Positions 11,876-22,190 of a stretch of DNA of 64,000 nucleotides are shown here, piece by piece. Location of the stretch: contig CM060964.1 in assembly GCA_030765045.1 (NCBI GenBank), positions 281,652,502-281,716,501 on the forward strand. The letters run 5' to 3'. Below the pieces are notes generated by a model. That model saw nothing but the letters and a program-made list of their open reading frames with translations. It was not told where the DNA came from and did no database searches. A program made the position numbers and the translations under genes. Each line of letters starts with the position of its first letter. Positions within the stretch are counted from its first letter, which is position 1. The DNA comes from Tenodera sinensis. Its lineage: Eukaryota; Arthropoda; Insecta; Mantodea; Mantidae.

Positions 11876-13202
11876 CTGTAATAGAAACAAACATCTGTGT
11901 TGTTTTAAGTGCTCTCACTGATATAACAACTCAATGGTTAGGCTTTAAAATGCTCAGAGAATAAAACATGTTTATGGAAAGTAGCAACTATTAACCATAA
12001 AGGATAAAAAGTTTAAATTAGCATTTATCAGTATAACAACAGTACTAGCAGGAACCAGAAGATATTTCTCTCTTGCACTCACTATGCAACATGTTCATGT
12101 GACAGTTTCAAAACTGAACACATGTGTTTTCAGGGATATAACACTTTCCATGTGGTGCAGACATAAAAATCTGGTGTATGGGAGGTTATCATGAATTTAT
12201 GCCAAATTATGAGGTGTAACTGGTGGTGTCAAATGGAACAATTTTTTCTTATGCATTAATGGCAATGCTGCTGTGCAGATACATGAAAGCAGCAGGTTTT
12301 TCACACAATAGATTTAACTCATCCCTACATGAATGTAGTCATCTTCAGCTCAGTAATTACATGTTTCAGTGCTTTAACATGAAGTAGCAGCCCCAGGTCG
12401 AAAAGACCGCATAACTGGCCAGAAGGACTTGGGATGCTGACCATGTCCCACCCTCCAGTACTGTACCTCACCAATGATGCCTGTAATGAGCAGAGGTGGG
12501 GGACACAGTGGCTGGGCGGTAGGCCTTGGCCCTTCATTGGCTGTCATGCCGGGGTTTAGTTTTTTTTTTTTTTTTCCAGTCTTCCTGCAACCCCACATAA
12601 ATGTAAAATAACCAAAAGCTCCAACAGATGGATCACATTTATTTTGAGCCAGGATGCAAATGTAATGTGATTCCATTTATCAAAAGTATTTGTCTGCAAA
12701 GAACCTCTCAGTGTACACTCCTGAAGAATGAGTTCAACAAATAAAGAAATACATGCAAGGTTTCTTCATTGGCGAACCAGGTACAGTTCAGGTAAAGACT
12801 GGTTATGAAAATAATGTGTTCAGTAAGTTTGTTCCCAATAATCAAAGAGACCACCCCACTGAAGCAGTGAAACCATACCTTGCAAGATTGGGCATCTCTG
12901 GGGCAAAATTAAAGGATCTAAAAAAGCTTTAGAATGATCTGCAATTCCTAAGGTTTATGTATTTTATGAAAACCTTCCATCATGAGAAACAGAGATACAC
13001 TCTGAACCTTATGTATCAGAAGAATCAGATTTTGAGCAGCCTAAGTTTATCTGTGTAAGACACTGGTTTGCCAATATCTATTAATTTACTTGGTTTCTGT
13101 TTTTAGTGTGTTCAATTTGTGATGAAAAATATTAGATTTTTGCATGTTTTCCTTAAATGATGTAACAATTTATGCAAATAAATATTAAATATTATTGTTG
13201 CT

Positions 13203-13275
13203 GGCCCTGTACCTCAGCAAGTAGACCACCTGCCTGCTGTGAAAGGGTCCCGGGTTCGACTCCCAGCAGGGTGTG
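13203..13275 (+). mobile_element. tRNA-derived SINE head
   Basis: The sequence has an A-box-like TACCTCAGCAAGTAG and a good B box GGGTTCGACTCC followed by CAGCAGGG, which pairs with the CCCTG near the start. The context (continuing into TGTGAATTTAATG and AT-rich sequence) resembles a retroposon rather than a tRNA gene with a terminator. A degenerate tRNA pseudogene is the alternative. Confidence 0.5.
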
Positions 13276-13809
13276 AATTTAATGTACAAAAATCTCCACA
13301 ACCTATAGTAAAATGAGTTAACAATATATTCCAAAGGAGAGGTTGCTGGCATGACCACTTGAGTTCAAGGTGGGGTATTAAACAGAACAATTAAAAAGAT
13401 TGTTTCCTTTGTAATTGTATTGCAGATATGATACTATGCAACAGTAATACTGAAGACAAAAGCACTCTGGTACAGTAAGCAAACTGCCATTTATGCCTTT
13501 AAAATTAATACCGGAGCTAAAATTAAAGGAACCAATAAAGAACGTTAATGAGTATACACAGTACAGTAAAATCTGTCAAAGGAATTGAATGGGACTCTTG
13601 AAAATTTCTGTTAAAGACAGGTTTCCATTTAATAAAGTTAGGCCCTGGCTATTAACAAAATTCAACCATGAAGATGCATAAACAGAAGAATGAGATAAAA
13701 AATGTACCGCATTCAATTAGGTGCATTTAGACATTTCTGCTGCAATACATGTGTACTATACATCAAAACAAACGAAAAATAGCTGTATACATAATTCACT
13801 ATTTTTTTC

Positions 13810-15950
13810 AGTAGTCAAGGAGAGTTTTCTGGGCACATTGCTGCTTAGCTGCTTGACTATCCACAAACATTTTGGTCTGAGAAATCACACCTAACATATC
13901 TGAGTCATTTTTCCATATGGCAAATTACTGCAGTTCTTTTAAACTTTTGACAGCATCCTGATACGTTTTTAGCCTACATTCTTCTTCCAACTCAAGAACA
14001 TATTCCTCTTCATCTTCCCCTGCTTTCTCTTCTTTCAGACTTTGCATATTTTCTACTAAGGCATCTATGTCAATGTGTCCATTTCAGTTTACACCTCACT
14101 GTCTGTATTGACATATTCCATGACATTGCAATTGAAAGCACCTTCGTTGATGCAGTTTTGTAATTCTTGTATCTCATCCTCATTTTCTTCACGGTCAATA
14201 ACTTGACCCATTGGAAACCCTGCTTTTCTGAAACACTGTCACTGTTTCTGGCAGCAATTTCTTTGCTGCTTGGCTTATCCAAATTACCGCAACTAGAATT
14301 GATATGGTTTTGGCTAGCTCAGAGGTGGATGATGTGGAATCCATATTTGCGAGCAAAGACTGCATAACAGTTTATGAAAATGTACCTTAACATTCTGAAT
14401 GATGCCTTGGTCCAATGGTTGAGTAACACTTGTGGTGTTTGGAGGCAACCAAGCAAGTTAAACATAGGAAAGTTTGATGTGTGGGTGACATGTTGCATTA
14501 TCCAAAAAAGCAGAATATAAGGGTTTGTCTCCTCACTCTCCCATGATTTGTGACGCCATCCACGCGTTTTTATTGGATCTCCAAACAACAGGCAGGTTCT
14601 GAAGGTTGAGACAATATATGGTCAGACTCCGAAAAGAAAGCATTTGTGTAAATTTGGTTTATTTTTCATGTTGGTAAGGATTTGTTAAATACAGAGAGTG
14701 TGATACCATTGTTTCATTGCTTGAGAATATTATTTGTTTAATAACGTCATTAATGTTTAGTAATATGTTCAAATTTAATATGTATAATAATTATAAGAAT
14801 TATTTTAGATTTAATATTAGGAGTATTGGGAGAATGGATTGAGATCGCTTCCTCAACATTTTTGGGAACTATTTAACATGTAAGATGACGTCATGGGGGA
14901 CGCCGTAAAAAGTATATGCATACGCGTATGAATACAGATGCATTGTTAAGGAATGTGCTAGATTCAGCGTCTTAGTGTCACATCGTCTAAAGAGGGAAAA
15001 CGTGTATTCGATATGTGTGAGTTAAAACGCTAAAAGTATAATTTAAAATGGCAGGCAGTATAAAGAAACAGTTGAGAAAGTCGGTCTGCGTGCATAGAAT
15101 GTTCACCTAAATAACACGTGTGTAATTCCCACTGAAAAGGGTGCGAATAAAAGATTGTGAAAAAGTTTTATCCTGTGTCCACGTTATTTGACCCTGTACC
15201 ACGACCTGAGATAACAAGAGTCAAAAGCTCTGCACCATCACCTCCGTATTATTAAAAAACCGCACCAAGGTTAATGTTTTTTAAGCAGCTCAGCTTAGCA
15301 GCCTAGGGGTTTTTCCCCCATTTCACCCGACATAAAACCACGAAGGAAAACAGTCAATCTTTCCTTGGATAATTTTCCTCCCAAACATTTTCCACCTTTT
15401 AAACACAATGATTTGTTTGGTAACACACGGAAGAACAGCCCCGCCTCATTGCTGTTTGCTATGTTTTCTGATTCACAACCTTTGATTATTGAAGGTCGTT
15501 TAGCAATCCAATCAGTATTGGTTTCAATGTTAACGTCACTCGATGCACCACAAAGTTTTTTAAAAGCTATCTGATATCTTTTGCGGAAACTCCCCATCCA
15601 TTAGATGCTTTGAATTCAGTCTTGCCCGTTTTTCAGCTTTTTAGCAGATTACTGTAATATAGGCCCTGATATGCAGTGACTTTTTTGCCCTAACACGAAC
15701 AAACCACTCCCACACTATTTCATTAATGTCCTGATTTTCAGTTTTCTTAAGTTCTCTCTTTACTTTTCTATTAGCACAATTTTCCCACCACTTCAGAATT
15801 TCCGTTTTCTTCTATAATAAGTCATGAACAGTTTTGCCCACGTTGAACATCTTCATGATCTATTTTACACTCAATTTATCATGTTCACTAGCATAAATTA
15901 CTTTCACTCTTGTGCCAAGGTCTAGTACAATTCTTGTTTTTGAAGCCATC
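13810..15950 (-). pseudogene. Tigger transposase, broken by an LTR insertion
   Basis: From right to left the minus strand encodes a CENP-B-type N-terminal region (MASKTRIVLDLGTRVKVIYA), then NSNEAGLFFRVLPNKSLCLK and GGKLSKERLTVFL of the DDE domain start. After the solo LTR it resumes with LPVVWRSNKNAWMASQI, SNFPMFNLLGCLQTPQVLL and YIFINCYAVFARKYGFH. This is the order in TIGD-like DDE transposases. It has stops, frameshifts and damaged catalytic positions (NEAG instead of a DE-type motif) and is clearly dead. Confidence 0.82.
14607..15267 (+). mobile_element. Solo LTR (661 bp) with 4-bp TSD
   Basis: The insert splits the Tigger frame exactly. It starts TGAGACAATA and ends CCGCACCA (TG...CA), with AGGT duplicated at 14603-14606 and 15268-15271. 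A polyadenylation-type AATAAA lies near 15147. No internal region remains, as expected after recombination between two LTRs. Size and 4-bp target fit a Ty3/gypsy element. It is not similar to the LTR at 47.5 kb. Confidence 0.72.
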
Positions 15951-16705
15951 ATGACTGCAGCTGAACTAAACCACCACCTTAGTCAAAGTTTAGAGGTGTA
16001 CTGTTAAGAGCTCTGTAGTCTATGCTATCTGACAAGTCATTAGAGAAATGAAAGAGAGAACAAAAACAAATCAGTTGTGCTTATGTTAACTATGCATGAA
16101 GGATGACTTGACAGGTTTCTCAGTAATTGGACCATCATTAGCACAATCCCCTCCCAGATTGGTCAGGTAGCAGCAATATGGTTATGTTTTAACTTAAATA
16201 TCAAACTCAGAGCTAACAATGCAGACTTTCACTGGGTACCTGAAAATTTTCTAAACTCTGCATTCCAGAACTGGAAATTTTCTGTTAAAAGGCGTACTTT
16301 GATTTCTGTTGTCCATGTAAGGCAGTTTCTGTTTAATAAAGGGAATTTAGTACGCTTTTTACCCCATAATTCATAGGACCATAAAACATTTCCGTTTAAG
16401 ACAGATTTCTGCTTAGTATGGGGTCCATTGAAGACAGGTTATAGTGTAGTAAAAATTAAAACAGAAAATAAATGGATTTTATAGACGAGACTGTTTAAGC
16501 TCGCCTGTAAAATGAACTTCCTCTTTCACTAGCTTGCCACAAAGATTGTAATTACCTTAGTACTTCAATTCTGAAAATGTTTTAGGCTTCATATTAGTCC
16601 ATGACAAATGCTAAAATACCACTCAAAATTGAACATTAGAGGAAATATTTTGGTAGCAGTTTTATTTATAGCTCTGAAACTCAAAACAGTTAAGTTTTTG
16701 CTCAC

Positions 16706-16773
16706 CTCATCATGCTCCTACGGTCATCTTCATGTTCAGCATCAGAAGGCTTACTGCGCCAGCTGCTAGTTCC
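16706..16773 (-). CDS. eIF3a: eIF3a, internal exon 4 of 5 in window (68 bp)
   Basis: A short exon encodes GTSSWRSKPSDAEHEDDRRS followed by MM and part of an Arg codon. The SSWR unit repeats the W-centred pattern of the flanking exons. The acceptor TTGCAG lies just right of 16773 and the donor GTGAGC begins at 16705. The exon is read from phase 0 and ends two bases into a codon, which fits the preceding exon (ends in phase) and the next one (starts with the missing base). Its small size would let most gene finders miss it. I accept it because of phase fit, splice sites and composition together. Confidence 0.8.
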
Positions 16774-17143
16774 CTGCAACGTGTCACATATCAGCTGTTA
16801 AATGCTATGCAAATGTTGGAATTCAAGCAGATATTAATACTGGATCTTGTTTTGTTGGACATGCTATACATACTTAGGTATGTACAGGGGATAGGTAAAA
16901 TAATGAGGACAGTGGTAGTAAAGGGATGGTTGTGTTTGATGGTCAACAACTCAGATAAGACACGTGTTGACATTTGACTGTGTGTTCATTACTGACAAGG
17001 CATCAGTACAGGTTGTTCACGAGTAGTACACACTTCGTACTTGCATTCAGAGGCACAGGTAGACTTGCAATGAAAGACTTAACAAAAGTTCCAAAGAGGG
17101 CAGATTCTGGGGTTTGATAAGCTGGAGCAACAGTAACCAACTT

Positions 17144-18668
17144 ATTTAACCCTTGCCGAGCAGATGTATTTTATGGCACTGAGTGTTAGGCAATTTTGCT
17201 TAAGTATTAAACTCTATGAAACAAAAAAACTATATGAACATGCTCAAATATACTAGAACACATGGTATACCTTGCTTTTTGTTGAGTTGAATCTATTGTC
17301 CTTCAGGAGTGAAGCTCCACGTAAAAATGTTACAAAAATGGCATAAGTAGCACTTCTCCATTTTGTATAGCATAGTTCGCACATACATTCACAAATAAAC
17401 CAACAGTGCTTCAGGAACTAAATAGTTTTGCATTCTGATATATAATACTTCCATCTGTAATAACGGTGATAATGATAACTATAGAAATGCGAGGTTGCAC
17501 CTAGGGTATCTAAAATGTGTATATATGATTTTCAAAGTGAGTTGTTTATCTCAATACCATTTACACAGGAAATATATGAATAGCAAAATGAGGATTCCAG
17601 AACAAAAGTAGAATTATTATTTATTTATGCCAACAAACTTACTGTTGGTGTTTTTAAACACACAAGCCATGTGTGGGCAAAGTTTGAGAGGTAGAACTGG
17701 AACTTAAAAATTCAATGCCACAACTGGGATTTGAACCACAGACCTTCCGCTTCTGGTTTGAGAATTTAATGCCATTCTGGCAGTTTGTCACAATAGCTCA
17801 GTGGTAGAGCAGCCGCCCGGTAAGCGGAAGGTCTGTGGTTCAAATCCCAGTTGTGGCATTGAATTTTTAAGTTCCAGTTCTACCTCTCAAACAAAAGTAG
17901 AAATTCATCATGCACAAATACATTAAAAAAAAAAAGGAAATTTATCTACCCAACTTGTAGAAAAAGTCTGACATCAGAAGTAGGGTGAAGCCCCATGTTG
18001 ATAACCATGTCAATCAGCAGTGCCTTTATATCTGCAATGCAATCCTGGCTTTTTTTCGTCAGTGGTGTCACCTGTTGTTCCCTTGAATTCAGGTCTTCCC
18101 AGTAATTTGCATAATTTTGTCATAAAAAAGTAGGTCAAAAAATTCTATTGAAAGCATGTTCAACATGAGAAGGAAGTATTGGTGCCTGCTGGATACTGTG
18201 CACTGGGATAATAGATGTGAGGCCAGGGTCAAAATTATTCACCTCTGCCCAGCTAGATATACTGTTGTCTGTAGCATCACTTATGCCACTCGCTTTCACT
18301 TGCACTTACATATGAATTCTCGCATATATCACTCTCATCATCACTGAGCACAAAATCTGGTAACGCTTTATCACTTCTGTTCAACAAAGCTACAATTTCT
18401 TTCCCAGTCAACCCTTTCTTTCTTGCCATTATGTCGAAAAATGAAACAAACTCTGGTTTACTAGTTGCAATCACCGCATTGTTTATTCTGGTACTACTGA
18501 GAACGACAGAAACTGCTGAATATGGAAAATAGGGGATTTACCAACCATCATCTGAAAGAACATTTCCTGCCATCTGTTGGCAGCATATATGAATTATTTG
18601 AGCGAAAGGAATCGACCACAGCAGCTCTGACTGCAAACCCATATATGGGTTTTCGCTCGCAAAGGGTT
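17144..18668 (-). mobile_element. piggyBac element 1, internally deleted, inside Tc1
   Basis: TTAA is followed by CCCTTGCCGAGC on the left, and the inverted GCTCGCAAAGGG precedes TTAA on the right, the hallmark of piggyBac integration. On the minus strand the right part encodes the transposase N-terminus (MARKKGLTGKEIVALLNRSD, then an acidic DDESDICE segment at 18290-18441) followed almost directly by a C-terminal-like piece (CKLLGRPEF to the left). The catalytic middle is missing. Its integration splits the Tc1 element. Confidence 0.82.
17614..17889 (-). mobile_element. tRNA-Thr-like SINE copy with 5' inversion
   Basis: The insert is flanked by the 13-bp duplication AACAAAAGTAGAA (17601-17613, 17890-17902). 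Its left half is a reverse-oriented SINE 3' part ending in the TTTATGCCAACAAAC tail. Its right half is a forward-oriented 5' part with A box AGCTCAGTGGTAGAG and B box GGTTCAAATCC. The loop CCGGTAA in the anticodon arm would read GGT (Thr). Because the two halves are inverted to each other, this is a 5'-inverted (twin-primed) retroposition. The tRNA-like part is not a host tRNA gene. Confidence 0.8.
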
Positions 18669-18719
18669 AACGTTTCAAGACTGTTTCAACAGTTATGACA
18701 AAATATGAAAAGACATCAT

Positions 18720-19560
18720 GTAAAAGTAATAATGGGAGAAAATCAAAACAAGAATTGTGTCCAAACAACACAAAACTGCTGCAGCTAAAGTGACTGCAGA
18801 GCTCACTAGTCATCTTCTAGAGCCTGTATCTAACACTGTCAGCCAAGAACTCCATAAAGCGGATATTCATGGACGAGTTGCTATACCTCTAACCTTAGTG
18901 ACTAAAACCAATACAAAGAAGTGTAGAAAGTGATGTCAGGAGCATACACTCTGGACGGGTGATTAGTGGAAACAAATCATATGGTCCGAAGAGTTAACCT
19001 TTTAAGTTATTTCCAACATCAGGCCAGATTTACATCTGGAGAACTCCAAAAGAAGCCTACAGTCCTGATTGCTCGATTCCAATGGTTAAGCATGGGGGTG
19101 GAAGTGTCATTGCATGGGCAGTCATATCATGGTATTCTGCTGGTCCCATCATTACTCTCAAAGGCCATGCTACACCAAAAGGTATTTGAACAGTTTAGGT
19201 GATCAGGTGCACGCCATGATTCAAATGTTGCTCCCCAACAACAATGCCATATTTCAAGACAATCATGCACCCATTCACACAGCCAGGACAGTACAATCAT
19301 GGTTTAGGAGCATGGAAATGAATTGCAGCATCTTCCCTGGTCAGCATAATCCCCGGACTTGAACATTATTTTGGGCAGTATTGGAGAACAGATTACATAG
19401 CAATTTCTGCCTCTCTTGTCACTACAGGAGTTAGAAGAGGTTCTGATAGAAGAGAGGCACTACATTCCACTGAAGACTATACAATCATTATATTCCAGTA
19501 CTCTAAGAATTGGAGCAAATGGGGTCCAACCACTTATTTATAAACCATTCCAAAGTAAGT
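18720..19560 (+). pseudogene. Tc1-like transposase, C-terminal part, frameshifted
   Basis: The plus strand encodes, with frame changes, TAAAKVTAELTSHLLEPVS and HKADIHGRVAIP (helix-turn-helix end), KKCRKWCQEH, then AIFQDNHAPIHTARTVQSW, with the second catalytic Asp in the QDNHAPIHTA motif. This is the DD34E Tc1 arrangement. The first catalytic Asp region (WSEEL) is degraded and stops are frequent. Confidence 0.75.
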
Positions 19561-20412
19561 ACAAGTGTTCACATTATTTTGCATATCCCCTGCATATACA
19601 ATAAAACTATATGGCGTACAGTTTTAGAAGGCACACGAGCTGAACCAATGTGTGCACACAGTGGCTGCACTGCTGCCAAGTTATGCACCAAAGAGTGGAA
19701 GTTACGGGAAGGGAACGAGGAAAGAAACATTTGTCGTGTCACAAATTGTCAGAATGTGAACTTACGCAACAAAGGATAATGATAACATTATAAACTGTAA
19801 TACTCAATATTAGCGTACTTATTTACTTGCACTTCCTCAGATGCCAATTCCTTAAAAGAAACTGCACACTTTAAAAATAATATTTCTGGCCTGAGAGCAA
19901 AGTACTTTACCCTTAGTCCAGTGCCACTGGTGCTTTGAAAGTGACATTGTTAAAACTTTACTAAACACAATGTAAACATGTGAATTTTCTGCACACTGTC
20001 ACAGTTACACAAAGCACAATGAGTTACGGATTCGTCTTGAACCGAACTAAAGAATTTGCACGCGACTGCAGTGATCCATGGTCAGTTCACTTATGAACTA
20101 AATATACGCAGTTCCTAACGACACTTCGTAATGTCTTACTCCATAACTGCATAATGAAAACACACAGGCAAGATTGGAAGTTACATAAGTATAAACACGG
20201 GAGTCAGTTGTTTATTCTTGAAGTGATAACTCGAGAACCATACGTCGTAGAAAAATGGCCATTGTACAGGCTGCCTCAAAAATTCTTGCTGCACACACCA
20301 AGGCATATTAGAATGTCGAATTTCCAGTAATAATTTTGGGCGCATAAAAAGAGAAATCTTTGTTGCTCACGCTTGTGCTGTGCATTCCGAACTAGGCAAC
20401 GCTGCACAACTA

Positions 20413-21348
20413 CGAGGGTGATTCAAATATAAAGGGTAATTTTGTTAAAAAATATTTATTGATTAAATATATACACAAGTGACTATATCAACATTTCTCT
20501 TTATAGCTTCCTTCACACTATACACATTGTTGCCAACGTTTTGGAAGCTTGAACATTCCTTCTTCAAAAAAAGTTTGAGGGTGTGTCACCAACCAAATGC
20601 GCAAATGCTCCTCGACGTCGTTGCTTTCGAAATATTTCCCTCCAAGCGATTCTTTCATGGGTGCAAACAAAAAATAGTCTGGTGGGGGACAAATCTGGAC
20701 TATAGGGAAGGTGTTCAAGGGTTTCCCAGTGCATGTCCGCCATTGTGTCCATTGTCAAATTGTCGGTGTGAGGGATAGTGTTGTCTTGGAGAAGGATGAC
20801 ATCTCTGATGGGCATACAACGTCTTTTGCTTCAGTAGGCAGCTTTTACAGACTTAACAATTGGCAATAGTAAGCTGCAGTCACTGTACGTCGATCATGAA
20901 GAAAATCAACAAACTTCTGAAGCGATTCCTTCAACAGTGGAGCTCTTGAACGACACGGATGTTGTCATCTGTGAGATTTGACCTTGGGCGTCGAGCATGA
21001 CTTTCGTTTTCCACAAATTCTCGGCCACCCTTATATTGTCTGGCCCAAGTAAACTCTTGATTCTGTGACAGTGTAGTGTCCCCAAACTGTGCCCTTAAAC
21101 GAGTTAAAATCTCTTAAGGTTTAACCGCTTCATTGGTTAAAAACTTGATAATAATGCGTTGCGCAACAGATGAAGGAACCTCTTGTTCACTCATGGCTGT
21201 ACTGATGCCAGAACCTAGTGAAGCAGCCAACAAAGCTAGTTCCCCATCCCTAACACACCAACCTTCAACCCCCACACTCCACTGCCTCGTTTTGAACTGC
21301 TTCCTCCGTGATATGCAACAATTACCCTTTATATTTGAATTACCCTCG
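20413..21348 (-). mobile_element. mariner element, internally deleted copy
   Basis: Inverted ends CGAGGGTGATTCAAATATAA and its reverse partner lie next to TA on both sides. The 936-bp element matches the 1268-bp copy at 54643-55910 but lacks about 330 bp, joined near 20912, including the segment with the first catalytic Asp. Remaining minus-strand pieces include RMPIRDVILLQDNTIPHT and YSPDLSP. It is non-autonomous but has both ends, so it could have been mobilised by a full-length relative. Confidence 0.88.
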
Positions 21349-22069
21349 TATGATAGGACAGTTGCTCTAGGCGAGCCCCTTTGAACTCCGCCTCACGTGC
21401 CTTCTAATACCATACGCCTTATAATTTTATACGTTTCACACTTACACAGTTTTTACATTTATACATCTTTTTTCAGCGGTACCTACAAAATCCTATAGCA
21501 TTTAATGGGAAATTATTTCATTTATACGACTTTCATTTATACAATTTTTACGCTTATACGATCATAGCTTATGTCCCCAAGAGCAAAATGCACTTTATAC
21601 GTTTATGACGCTTCCTTATTTAAAATCTCAAGAAATATTCAAATCTGAAACTTATACTCACACTGTACTACCTGGCAAAGCATCCAGGTGTATTGACCTT
21701 AGTTGTCAGAGTGCTCTGATGGCTTGTTGTTTACTGGAATACAAAATACTACTGACTTGACCATGACATACAGTCAGTAATGGAACACAAAAGGATGATC
21801 TCTCGCGCTTACCGACATGAGACATTACTTTCCTGAAGACATGACTGCTTCTGAACAGAGTGTGTGTGTGATAAGTTCACGGCAGTTTCACATTCTTTCC
21901 AATGCACCTCATGGGTTTGTCAGGTAGTACATTTCTTGGAAGACATCCCTTAGTGCGGAAGTAAGAGTGACCTTGAAGCTACTTTTGAGCAAAGTTGTGA
22001 AATACCAAACTGGCCTTGCTTTAGTCATTTGGGCTCTGTGCTTCAGTTGTGTTAGTGAACGTGGGTGAA

Positions 22070-22186
22070 ATGAAAAGGAGGTGCATTGCGATTGCTGAAA
22101 AATTACACATTTGAATATAGTTAAGGGAAAGTGATAGCATGAAACGCACAGAAATTGCTGAGAAATTAGGGATTGCTCCGTCTACC
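22070..22186 (+). pseudogene. Tigger/CENP-B-type transposase N-terminus
   Basis: About 40 codons read MKRRCIAIAEKLHI, then LRESDSMKRTEIAEKLGIAP and ST with a stop in between. This is the N-terminal helix-turn-helix of CENP-B/Tigger transposases. The frame is cut by a TTAA insertion at 22187. No catalytic part resumes beyond 24652, so the host element was probably an internally deleted derivative. Its outer limits are unclear (about 21.4 to 25.1 kb, both A/T-rich with TTTATACG-like words). Confidence 0.6.
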
Positions 22187-22190
22187 TTAA

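Larger units (their letters stand above)
13564..16446 (-). mobile_element. Tigger (pogo group) DNA transposon, interrupted by a solo LTR
   Basis: The ends are imperfect inverted repeats of the Tigger type (right end in reverse: CACTATAACCTGTC; left: CAGTAAAATCTGTC) next to TA dinucleotides at 13562-13563 and 16447-16448. Length without the inner LTR is about 2.2 kb. The transposase is encoded on the minus strand. Confidence 0.8.
11876..16705 (-). other. eIF3a intron (4.8 kb)
   Basis: Between the fourth and fifth exons. It contains a tRNA-like retroposon at 13.2 kb and the Tigger element with its solo LTR. Stretch 11876-13200 includes a T16 run at about 12559-12576 beside a G/C-richer block (12380-12560) that may be another short retroposon, which I cannot classify. 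Nothing else recognisable was seen there. Confidence 0.6.
16885..19592 (+). mobile_element. Tc1-like transposon, interrupted by piggyBac
   Basis: Inverted ends CAGGGGATAGGTAAAATAAT (left) and CAGGGGATATGCAAAATAAT (right, reversed) lie next to TA on the left. The transposase is split: an N-terminal MKDLTKVPKRGQILGF lies left of the piggyBac and the DDE part lies right of it (18720-19560). Confidence 0.8.

Noticed and set aside
11579..11921. Plus-strand SSRL/HHACHH repeat peptides over the eIF3a exon
   Set aside because: Antisense shadows of the DDRR-coding minisatellite; the minus-strand exon has matched splice sites and phases.
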